Assembly (NCBI GenBank): GCA_017631055.1
Contig: JAGBTZ010000037.1
Span: forward strand, 1 to 34,844
Length of the DNA: 34,844 nt
Source of the DNA: Alistipes sp.
Lineage (GTDB): Bacteria; Bacteroidota; Bacteroidia; Bacteroidales; Rikenellaceae
Direction of reading: 5' to 3'
Shown piece by piece: positions 7,960-14,942 of the stretch. The notes under the pieces are model-generated. The model ran no database searches, was not told the origin of the DNA, and saw only the letters and a list, made by a program, of their open reading frames with translations. The number at the start of each line of letters is the position of its first letter. Within the stretch, counting starts at the first letter, position 1. The translations under genes and the position numbers were made by a program.

Positions 7960-8025
7960 GGGACTTTAGAGAATTTAAGGAGTCTAAGGAATTACTTAAC
8001 AACCCTTAAACACCATTAACTACCT
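7960..8025. repeat. Degenerate short-period repeats: four 9-mers then three 10-mers
   Basis: Four units of nine, GGGACTTTA, GAGAATTTA, AGGAGTCTA and AGGAATTAC (7960-7995), share RGGANTTTA-like spacing. They are followed without a gap by three units of ten, TTAACAACCC, TTAAACACCA and TTAACTACCT (7996-8025). No open reading frame uses the period. The pattern is seen directly; a role is not known. Confidence 0.6.
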
Positions 8026-8041
8026 TTTCAAAAAACACAAA

Positions 8042-8087
8042 AATCCCGACCCCGCAGTTTACTGAACGTAAATGAGGAGTCGGGATT
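8042..8087. other. Structured hairpin element A
   Basis: The outer arms AATCCCGAC (8042-8050) and GTCGGGATT (8079-8087) pair perfectly over 9 bp. Inside, TTTAC (8058-8062) pairs with GTAAA (8068-8072) around the loop TGAAC. The inner hairpin shares a core with element B at 8160-8174. No T-tract follows on either strand, so a plain terminator is unlikely. Confidence 0.7.
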
Positions 8088-8104
8088 GAAACTTATCCAG
8101 TTCT

Positions 8105-8228
8105 GAATAAGTTGTATAAGTGAGGGATTTCAAGGCTTGCGCAGCCGAAGCAAGCGGAGCATACTAAACGTATGTGAGCATTGCGGAGGCAAGCGTAACG
8201 CAGAAATCACCTCTTAGACAACTTATTC
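8105..8228. repeat. Structured inverted-repeat element B (124 bases)
   Basis: The ends GAATAAGTTGT (8105-8115) and ACAACTTATTC (8218-8228) are perfect 11-bp inverted repeats. Pairing continues inward with TAAG/CTTA (8117-8120, 8213-8216), a small bulge, and GATTTC/GAAATC (8126-8131, 8203-8208). The interior has GCTTGC (8135-8140), two possible GCAAGC partners (8150-8155, 8189-8194), and a small hairpin CATAC-TAAAC-GTATG (8160-8174). The right arm contains the TAA stop of the minus-strand nucleotidyltransferase gene (8223-8225). It may be an interspersed palindromic repeat or a structured 3' UTR; I cannot tell from one copy. Confidence 0.7.
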
Positions 8229-9131
8229 CCAGAGGTTGCGGGGATATACACCCTCCGCAATCAACTGCTCAATCTTGGCTACCAAAGCAGGCTTATCCTC
8301 CTTGTAGGTAACACCAAACCAGAGAGCCGAGGTGCTCAACACCTTGAGCTTCGCAGTGTTGCTACCAATCAGGTGATTAACCATCAACGGAATAAAGAAC
8401 TCTGCCTTCAAATTCTCGCAATTCTCAGCAAGGAAACCCTTGAAGTACTCCTTCGAGTAGTCGAAGTAGTCGGGAGTAAAGCCAAAGAGATTCATCGACA
8501 CGGGAGTATTCTCAGCAAGGGGCTCGTCAGTACCCAAGTCGTGGAATACGATAGTGCCATTGACACGCTCAATCTGAGTACGCTCGACCATCGAGGTCAG
8601 GAAGCGTTCATCGTCAATCTCGCAGACACCGCGCGACACGGTACCATTCTCCGAGAGGGTCTTATTAACCTCGTAGCCAACCATACAATAGTGATTTTTG
8701 GAACCTGCGAGGTTGCTCAAGTAGTTACCGATAACCTTATAAGCATCAGCACCATAGAAATCATCAGCATTGATTACTGCGAAGGGCTCTTTCACCGCCT
8801 CGGCTGCCATCATCAAGGCGTGGTTGGTACCCCATGGCTTCACACGACCTTCGGGCACCGAGAAACCTTCGGGCAGGTAGTCCAACTCCTGGAATACATA
8901 CTCCACCTCGATTTTACCGCCAAATCGCTCGGCATTGAAGACCTCGGTAAACTCCTTCTCGAACGAGTGGCGGATAACGAATACCACCTTACCAAAGCCT
9001 GCGCGAATAGCATCGTAAATCGAATAGTCAATAATCGCCTCACCATTAGGGCCTACGCCATCCATCTGCTTAAGCGAACCATAACGCGAACCCATACCGG
9101 CTGCGAGAACTAACAAAGTAGGTTTAGTCAT
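8223..9131 (-). CDS. NTP-transferase family protein (sugar-phosphate nucleotidyltransferase type)
   Basis: The 302-residue cytoplasmic protein opens with LVLAAGMGSRYGSLKQMDGVGP, the nucleotide-binding signature of the nucleotidyltransferase fold, here GMGSRYG with the lysine of LKQ. The metal-binding aspartates are probably in VINADDFYG (about 117-125). The family activates sugar phosphates with UTP, dTTP, GTP or CTP. This particular branch (PNGEAIIDYSIYDAIRAGF) is common in Bacteroidetes and its sugar is not known to me; it is not clearly GalU, RmlA or GlmU. No sugar-pathway neighbour helps. Its stop codon lies inside the right arm of repeat element B, and a -7 box is found 30 bases upstream of the ATG. 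Confidence 0.85.
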   Translation of the reverse strand: MTKPTLLVLAAGMGSRYGSLKQMDGVGPNGEAIIDYSIYDAIRAGFGKVVFVIRHSFEKEFTEVFNAERFGGKIEVEYVFQELDYLPEGFSVPEGRVKPWGTNHALMMAAEAVKEPFAVINADDFYGADAYKVIGNYLSNLAGSKNHYCMVGYEVNKTLSENGTVSRGVCEIDDERFLTSMVERTQIERVNGTIVFHDLGTDEPLAENTPVSMNLFGFTPDYFDYSKEYFKGFLAENCENLKAEFFIPLMVNHLIGSNTAKLKVLSTSALWFGVTYKEDKPALVAKIEQLIAEGVYPRNLWE

Positions 9132-9161
9132 AATTTTGAAGTTTTTGCGTTAAATACAACA

Positions 9162-9169
9162 CAAAGGTA
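9162..9169 (-). promoter_or_regulatory. Probable -7 box for the nucleotidyltransferase gene
   Basis: On the minus strand the sequence is TACCTTTG, matching TAnnTTTG, 30 bases before the ATG at 9131. No good -33 box is visible. Confidence 0.5.
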
Positions 9170-9213
9170 GTAAAATTTCGTGAAGTTCTACTACTCTATT
9201 CACTAAATTTAAG

Positions 9214-9221
9214 TATCTTTG
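9214..9221 (+). promoter_or_regulatory. Probable -7 box for the M23-like/dxr/rseP operon
   Basis: TATCTTTG (9214-9221) is an exact -7 match, 17 bases before the ATG at 9239. The -33 region has only weak similarity. The leader would be very short, about 10 bases. Confidence 0.55.
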
Positions 9222-9238
9222 TCCAATAAAGTATAGGT

Positions 9239-10108
9239 ATGAAAGTGATAACATCGATATCCTCATGGTGGAAGAGCGCAATGCGCAAACGCCGATTTAG
9301 CATGCTTGGCGTAGAGGAACGCAACGAGGAGTGGCACGTTTTAATCTCTCCGGCGGGAGCTTTTGCAGCTATCACGGCGCTGATTTTTCTGATTTTTGCG
9401 ATTCTTATGTTATTGGTGGCATATACTCCCATTTTGGAGTTTCTGCCCGGATATAAGAGCAATGCAGCACGTTCGCGCGAGAGTCTGATGGAGAGCGTTA
9501 TGCGCCTGGACTCGATAGAGCGCAGAATGAACGAGATGCTTATCTACAACGACAACATCTCGCTGATAATGAATGGTAAAACTCCAGCCGTGCGCACCAC
9601 CATTGCCAGCGACAGTGTGCATCGTGCCAAGACTCTCATAATGCCCTCGATAGAGGATTCGCTGCTGCGTGTCCAGATGGAGGGTGACGGAGAGTACGGT
9701 CTTCACACTACGGTTAAATCGACCTCTTCGGTGCGCGACAATATGGAGTTGGTTGTGCCTGTCGAGGGAATTATCACAACCCACTTCAATCTGCGTGAGG
9801 GTGTTTATGGAATAAAGATGGCATCGGCTTCAATGGCACAGGTAACAGCCATCGCAGATGGAACAATCCTCACATCGGTTTGGACCCCCGACCATTCGAA
9901 CATTGTCGAAATTCAGCACCCGAACGGATTGATTTCGGTCTACAAAAACCTCTCGCAGAGCATCGTCAAGAAGGGACAGGTCATCAAGAGCGGAGAGGTA
10001 ATAGGCCACACTGCCGAGAGTTCGACTCCGGATGGCAGCAATAGTTTTGAACTCGAATTATGGAGTGGCGGCAAGGCCGTTGACCCCGAAGGATATATAG
10101 TTTTTTAG
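9239..10108 (+). CDS. Membrane-anchored M23/LytM-like protein with degenerate active site
   Basis: The 289-residue protein has a basic N-terminus, one transmembrane segment (about 41-62), a helical stretch (about 70-110, possible coiled coil) and a C-terminal LytM fold (about 170-289). In active M23 enzymes zinc is held by HxxxD and HxH. Here the matching places read YGIKMA (Tyr190, Lys193), YKNLS (Asn237) and NSFELEL (Ser269), so all four ligands appear lost. By analogy with EnvC and NlpD, catalytically dead LytM proteins activate amidases or act as scaffolds; that role is inferred. The fold is still recognisable from GIITTHFNLREG, AIADGTI and GQVIKSGEVIGHT. The gene is followed by dxr after two bases, as the first member of a plus-strand operon. 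Confidence 0.82.
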   Translation: MKVITSISSWWKSAMRKRRFSMLGVEERNEEWHVLISPAGAFAAITALIFLIFAILMLLVAYTPILEFLPGYKSNAARSRESLMESVMRLDSIERRMNEMLIYNDNISLIMNGKTPAVRTTIASDSVHRAKTLIMPSIEDSLLRVQMEGDGEYGLHTTVKSTSSVRDNMELVVPVEGIITTHFNLREGVYGIKMASASMAQVTAIADGTILTSVWTPDHSNIVEIQHPNGLISVYKNLSQSIVKKGQVIKSGEVIGHTAESSTPDGSNSFELELWSGGKAVDPEGYIVF

Positions 10109-10110
10109 AG

Positions 10111-11265
10111 ATGAAAAGAGAGAAACTCGCAATACTTGGCTCGACCGGCTCGATAGGAGTACAGACACTCGACATCGTGCGCGAAAACCCCGAGCGATTT
10201 GAGGTCGTGACCCTCACAGCCCATCGCAATTGGGAGCAACTTGCCCAACAAGCCCGAGAGTTCGATGCCGACAGTGTGGTTATTGCCGATGAGCAGTACT
10301 ACCCCTCGCTCAAGGAGGCGCTTGCCGATAGTGATATCAAGGTCTTCGCAGGCGAAGAGTCCGTAGAGGCTGCGGTATGCAATTCGCAAGTTGATACGGT
10401 TGTCAATGCTTTGGTAGGATATGCCGGAATGATACCGACAGTGCGTGCTATCGAGCACGGCAAAAAGGTAGCCCTTGCCAACAAGGAGAGTTTGGTCGTG
10501 GCCGGAGATATGATTATGCCGTTAGCACTCGAGCGCAAGGTGCCGATTTTGCCCATCGACTCCGAGCACTCGGCAATTTTCCAGTGCCTGATGGGCGAAC
10601 AATCGCCCCTGCGCCGATTGATTATAACTTGCAGCGGAGGCGCTTTTCGCGACTTCCCACGCGAGGCGTTGGATGATGTCACACCGGCACAGGCTCTCAA
10701 GCACCCATTGTGGAGTATGGGCGCAAAGATTACCATCGACTCGGCAACGCTGGTCAATAAAGGTTTTGAGGTTATCGAGGCACACCACCTCTTCGGGGTC
10801 GGTGCCGAGAAAATCTCGGTTATCCTCCACCCCGAGGCAATCGTTCACTCGTTGGTGGAGTTCGAGGATGGAGCTTTGAAGGCTCAACTCGGCACTCCCG
10901 ATATGCATATGCCCATCTCTCTGGCACTGCTCTTCCCCGAACGAGCAGTTCGCCCTTCGGAGAGATTTAACTTCGCAGACCATCCCACCCTCTCGTTCCG
11001 CGAGGTGGATAGAGTGAAGTATCCCGCACTCGACATCGCATACGATTGCTTGCGCCGCCGAGGAACGGCAGCCTGCACAATGAATGGAGCCAACGAGGTG
11101 GCTGTGGCAGCATTCCTTGCCGGCAAGTGCCGTTATACCGACATCGTCAAGACGATAGAGTATGCACTCGACAAGAGCCAATTCGTAGCCAAACCAACGC
11201 TCGATGATTATGCTGCGAACAACGCCGAATCGAGGGCTTTGGCACGAGAGTTTTTGAAGTTATAA
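10111..11265 (+). CDS. dxr: 1-deoxy-D-xylulose 5-phosphate reductoisomerase
   Basis: The 384-residue cytoplasmic enzyme of the non-mevalonate isoprenoid pathway converts DXP to methylerythritol 4-phosphate with NADPH. The NADPH motif GSTGSIG is at residues 10-16. Other conserved segments are VALANKESLV, the metal and substrate motif DSEHSAIFQ, CSGGAFRD, the flexible lid around HPLWSMGAKITIDSATL, NKGFEVIEAHHLF, and the C-terminal NGANEVAVAAFL. Length is normal. The ATG follows the M23-like stop by two bases, so translation is probably coupled. ispF of the same pathway lies in another operon at 29641-30123. Association with rseP two genes on is common in bacteria. Confidence 0.97.
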   Translation: MKREKLAILGSTGSIGVQTLDIVRENPERFEVVTLTAHRNWEQLAQQAREFDADSVVIADEQYYPSLKEALADSDIKVFAGEESVEAAVCNSQVDTVVNALVGYAGMIPTVRAIEHGKKVALANKESLVVAGDMIMPLALERKVPILPIDSEHSAIFQCLMGEQSPLRRLIITCSGGAFRDFPREALDDVTPAQALKHPLWSMGAKITIDSATLVNKGFEVIEAHHLFGVGAEKISVILHPEAIVHSLVEFEDGALKAQLGTPDMHMPISLALLFPERAVRPSERFNFADHPTLSFREVDRVKYPALDIAYDCLRRRGTAACTMNGANEVAVAAFLAGKCRYTDIVKTIEYALDKSQFVAKPTLDDYAANNAESRALAREFLKL

Positions 11266-11279
11266 CAGCCGACAAAAGT

Positions 11280-12146
11280 ATGAGTACCAAAGGTATTGAT
11301 AAGAGAAAGTTTATTATAAAGTCTGCGTACTATTTCACAACCCTCATCTGTTTGGGGATATTTGCATGGACATTACATCGCACCTATCTCCATTTCAACC
11401 TATCGGATGCATTGTGGGGATGCTTATTCATTGCGATAACGGGATGTGTAGCCGGAGCTACAATCTTCACCATCAAAATCAGGCGTGGCCTCTACAAGGT
11501 TGGATTTCACACTATTGCGTTGCAAGTATTGCCCATTTGCGCTACGATATTCATGTGCAATCTCAACGCCACGTCTGACGAAGGCTACAAGCCTCTGACT
11601 GGCAAAGTCAACGTATACGAGAGACATTTCAAAGATTTACAAATCAAACAGAAGGAGGCTGCCATCCGCAACGGACTCCCGCCATTCGAATCACAAGCCG
11701 ACATTGAGGCTCGATATAAGAAGTTGCGCATGGGTCGTAAGTTGGTACAGATATCGACCAATTCAAAGTATATCGTCAGGGATTTGGACTACTCATCGCC
11801 ATACGTTGTACCGAAGGTAGCGGAACTGCTCGAGGATATAGCCGAATTGTTCCAAGCAAAGACCAATTCCAAGAGTAAATTTATGGTCACGAGCGTTCTG
11901 CGCACCGAGGAAGATGTGGCGAAGTTGAGGAAAACCAACGTCAATGCCTCGGTGGCATCATGTCACTGTTACGGAACGACCATCGACATCTCGTATGTCC
12001 GCTTTGGCGAGGACCCCGTAAAACCTCGAGGAGATTACGAGTTACGATTGGCATTGGCACAAACCCTGCACGAACTACGCAAAGCGGGTCGCTGCTATGT
12101 TAAAATCGAGCGCAAACAATACTGCTACCATATAACCGTTAGGTAG
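11280..12146 (+). CDS. DUF5715 membrane protein with M15-like peptidase motifs
   Basis: The 288-residue protein has three predicted membrane segments (about 14-34, 43-64, 74-94). The positive loop KIRRGLYK places the C-terminal domain in the periplasm. The soluble part matches DUF5715 as I know it: SPYVVPKVAELLEDIAE, FMVTSVLRTEEDVAKL, SCHCYGTTIDIS and CYHITVR. These resemble the zinc motifs of M15 (VanY/MepA-like) D,D-peptidases: SxHxxGxxxD with His229 and Asp236, and a final His284. A cell-wall peptidase role is therefore plausible but inferred. It sits between dxr and rseP (14-base gap before, 42 after). The membrane segments rather than a cleaved signal are unusual for such a peptidase. 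Confidence 0.75.
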   Translation: MSTKGIDKRKFIIKSAYYFTTLICLGIFAWTLHRTYLHFNLSDALWGCLFIAITGCVAGATIFTIKIRRGLYKVGFHTIALQVLPICATIFMCNLNATSDEGYKPLTGKVNVYERHFKDLQIKQKEAAIRNGLPPFESQADIEARYKKLRMGRKLVQISTNSKYIVRDLDYSSPYVVPKVAELLEDIAELFQAKTNSKSKFMVTSVLRTEEDVAKLRKTNVNASVASCHCYGTTIDISYVRFGEDPVKPRGDYELRLALAQTLHELRKAGRCYVKIERKQYCYHITVR

Positions 12147-12188
12147 TGGGATAATAGAGATCAGAGATAATTAAACAACAGAAAAGAT

Positions 12189-13508
12189 ATGGAAATTTTT
12201 ATCAAGGTAGTGCAACTTCTGATGAGCCTTTCGCTCCTGGTTGCAATTCACGAATTCGGACACTTCATCGCAGCACGCATCTTCGGCATCCGTGTCGAGA
12301 AGTTCTACATCTTCTTCGACCCCTGGTTCTCGCTCTTCAAGTTCAAGAGAGGCGATACGGAGTATGGTATGGGTTGGATTCCGCTGGGCGGTTATGTCAA
12401 AATTGCAGGTATGATTGACGAGTCGATGGATACCGAGCAGATGAAGCAACCCGAGCAACCCTGGGAGTTCCGCGCTAAGCCCGCTTGGCAACGCTTTCTG
12501 GTGATGATTGCCGGTGTTGTGATGAATTTGGTATTGGCATTTACGATTTACTGCGGTATTTCGTACACTTGGGGCAGCAGCTACCTCGCCAACGAGGATG
12601 TTAAGTGGGGCTACAACTTCAACACCACAGCCGAGCAGATGGGTTTTGTGGATGGCGACAAAATCATCTCGATTGAGGGCAAGGAGATTGACAACGTGAA
12701 CGAGATTCTCAATGCGTTGGTTATCTCTGACGATGAGCGCACGGTAGTTGTCGAGCGTAACGGTCTAAATCAGCAGTTCACCATCCCCTACGAGCAGTTG
12801 CTCGAGATGCGCAACAATGAGGAGTTTAAGGATTTATACTCGCCCGTGGTACCGATGATTGTGGATAGCGTAGAGTTCGAGTCGGCTCGCACGGCAGGCA
12901 TTCTCGCCGGCGACCGCATCAAGGGAGTCAATGGTACTGCTACCAACGATGCCGTCATTCTCAAGCAACTCTTTGCTGAGCATCAGGGCGAGGAGGTCAC
13001 TCTCGACATTGAGCGTCAGGGAGGTACCTTGCAGATTACCCTGCTCGTAAGCGAGGATGGTCGCCTTGGTATCGTTATGGCAGCACCCTTCGAGTTGCGC
13101 ACACGCCACTACTCGTTCTGGGAGTCTATCCCCGCAGGTGCTCGCCTAACCGTAAAGCAACTCTCGGGCTATTGGCAGCAACTGAAGATGATTTTCAGTC
13201 CCAAGACCGAGATGTACAAGAGCCTGGGTGGATTTATCTCTATCGGCAGCATCTTCCCGAGCGAGTGGAATTGGCTCTCGTTCTGGAGCACTACGGCTTT
13301 CCTCTCGATAATCCTCGCAGTGATGAACATCATCCCCATCCCGGGACTTGATGGCGGTCACTCGCTCTTCACTCTGTGGGAGATGATTACACGCCGCAAG
13401 CCGAGCGATAAGTTCCTCGAGATTACACAGTACATTGGACTTGTTCTATTGCTCATCCTGCTTGTCTACGCCAACGGCAACGACATCTACCGATTCTTTA
13501 TCAAATAG
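12189..13508 (+). CDS. rseP: Site-2 protease family zinc metalloprotease RseP
   Basis: The 439-residue inner-membrane protease of family M50 carries the zinc motif HEFGH at residues 21-25 in its first membrane segment and a second motif, MNIIPIPGLDGGHSLF, starting at residue 379 with Asp388 as third ligand. One or two PDZ domains lie between them (about 130-290; ILAGDRIKGVNG is typical). By family knowledge RseP cuts membrane-bound anti-sigma factors and signal-peptide remnants. No sigma or anti-sigma factor gene is nearby. It lies in the dxr operon, 12 bases before radA. Length is typical. Confidence 0.95.
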   Translation: MEIFIKVVQLLMSLSLLVAIHEFGHFIAARIFGIRVEKFYIFFDPWFSLFKFKRGDTEYGMGWIPLGGYVKIAGMIDESMDTEQMKQPEQPWEFRAKPAWQRFLVMIAGVVMNLVLAFTIYCGISYTWGSSYLANEDVKWGYNFNTTAEQMGFVDGDKIISIEGKEIDNVNEILNALVISDDERTVVVERNGLNQQFTIPYEQLLEMRNNEEFKDLYSPVVPMIVDSVEFESARTAGILAGDRIKGVNGTATNDAVILKQLFAEHQGEEVTLDIERQGGTLQITLLVSEDGRLGIVMAAPFELRTRHYSFWESIPAGARLTVKQLSGYWQQLKMIFSPKTEMYKSLGGFISIGSIFPSEWNWLSFWSTTAFLSIILAVMNIIPIPGLDGGHSLFTLWEMITRRKPSDKFLEITQYIGLVLLLILLVYANGNDIYRFFIK

Positions 13509-13520
13509 CAGTAAACAACT

Positions 13521-14891
13521 ATGGCAGCAAAGGTCAAGAAGGCATATTTCTGCAAGAATTGCGGTTTCGAAGCCCCCAAGTGGCTCGGCCGTTGCCCCTC
13601 GTGTGGCGAGTGGAATACATTTGCGGAGGAGGTAATCTCGAAGGAGAGCAGTTCGGTGGCAGCTTCGATAGCCAACGTACCCACCTCACGACCTCAGCGC
13701 GTGAGCGAGATTGAGCGCAGCGACAACCGTCGCATAGACCTCGGCAATAGCGAGGTCAATCGTGTCTTGGGAGGTGGTATGGTACCGGGGTCACTGATTC
13801 TTATCGGAGGAGAGCCCGGTATCGGCAAATCGACACTCTCGTTGCAGATAGCCCTCACGACCAACGGCCTGCGTTGCCTCTACGTCTCGGGCGAGGAGTC
13901 TGCCGAGCAGATAAAGCTGCGTGCCTCGCGCATCGGCATCGGCAATGAGGAGTGCATAGTCTACACCGAAACCCTACTCGAAAATATCGTTGCCCAAATA
14001 GAGGAGCTCCAACCCGACTTCGTGGTCATCGACTCGATACAGACCATCTACACCGACCTTATCGACTCGTCAGCAGGCAGTGTGTCGCAGATTAGAGAGT
14101 GTGCTGCCACGCTGCTCAAGTATGCCAAGAGCAGTGGCACCTCGATAATCATCATCGGACACATCACCAAGGATGGCACCATCGCCGGTCCCAAGATTTT
14201 GGAGCATATCGTGGATGTGGTTCTTCAGTTCGAGGGCGACGGCAACAACGTCTATCGCATATTGCGCGGCATTAAAAACCGTTTCGGAGCGACATTTGAG
14301 ATTGGTGTTTTCGAGATGCTGGACAATGGACTGCGAGCAGTCGAAAACCCCTCGGAGATACTCCTCTCGCACTACGACGAGCCGTTGAGCGGCATCGCAG
14401 TAGGTGCTTCGGCTGACGGCATACGCCCCTACCTTATCGAGGTGCAGTCGCTGGTCAGCAACGCTGCCTACGGAACACCCCAGCGCAACGCTACGGGCTA
14501 CGATGCTCGCAGAATGAATATGTTGCTCGCCATTCTCGAGAAACGACTCGGAATGAAGATGTTCCAAAAGGATGTATTTCTCAACTTTGCAGGCGGATTT
14601 AAGGTTGCCGACACGGGCTTGGATTTGGCGGTTGTGGCGGCTGTGATTTCGTCATACTACGATCGCCCGATAAATGAGGGTATCTGCTGCACAGGCGAGC
14701 TGGGACTCTCAGGCGAGATACGCCCTGCACCCCGCACCGAGCAACGCATCAGTGAGGCGGCTCGTTTAGGCTTCCGCCGCATTGTGGTTTCGGGCTACAT
14801 CTCCAAGTCGCTCAAAGCACCCAAAGGTATTGAGATTATCCGCATAAACAACATTTCGCAACTCCCGAAGGCTCTCTTTACCGAGGAGTAA
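13521..14891 (+). CDS. radA: DNA repair protein RadA (branch-migration helicase-like ATPase)
   Basis: The 456-residue cytoplasmic protein has a C4 zinc finger (Cys11, Cys14, Cys25, Cys28), a RecA-like core with Walker A GEPGIGKS (97-104), the RadA-specific KNRFG motif (252-256) and a C-terminal Lon-like domain (about 285-456, FKVADTGLDLAVVAAVISSY). By family knowledge RadA helps process recombination intermediates with RecA by driving branch migration. Length and motifs are complete, so it should be active. It follows rseP by 12 bases within the same plus-strand run. Confidence 0.97.
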   Translation: MAAKVKKAYFCKNCGFEAPKWLGRCPSCGEWNTFAEEVISKESSSVAASIANVPTSRPQRVSEIERSDNRRIDLGNSEVNRVLGGGMVPGSLILIGGEPGIGKSTLSLQIALTTNGLRCLYVSGEESAEQIKLRASRIGIGNEECIVYTETLLENIVAQIEELQPDFVVIDSIQTIYTDLIDSSAGSVSQIRECAATLLKYAKSSGTSIIIIGHITKDGTIAGPKILEHIVDVVLQFEGDGNNVYRILRGIKNRFGATFEIGVFEMLDNGLRAVENPSEILLSHYDEPLSGIAVGASADGIRPYLIEVQSLVSNAAYGTPQRNATGYDARRMNMLLAILEKRLGMKMFQKDVFLNFAGGFKVADTGLDLAVVAAVISSYYDRPINEGICCTGELGLSGEIRPAPRTEQRISEAARLGFRRIVVSGYISKSLKAPKGIEIIRINNISQLPKALFTEE

Positions 14892-14942
14892 TCATTCTTG
14901 GTACGATTGTTGAATTCTCTTGCTCAAAAAAACCAGCGAGAG

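Larger units (their letters stand above)
7842..8222. other. Gene-free interval with layered repeats and structured elements
   Basis: This 381-base gap lies between the convergent DUF5606 and nucleotidyltransferase genes. I see no credible gene in it. In order it holds a terminator, a T9G9 tract, a 10-base direct repeat, four degenerate 9-base units, three degenerate 10-base units, a 46-base hairpin and most of a 124-base inverted-repeat element. The parts are listed separately. Confidence 0.8.

Noticed and set aside
7643..8019. Small open frames reaching into the gap after the DUF5606 gene (7643-8002 minus, 7705-8019 plus)
   Set aside because: Both overlap the intact DUF5606 gene and run through the terminator and the T9G9 tract, with no start signal or family resemblance.
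14898..14942. Longer N-terminus for the SDR protein from a TTG codon
   Set aside because: The extra 15 residues lie before the Rossmann strand that normally begins such proteins, and ATG 14943 gives the natural start.
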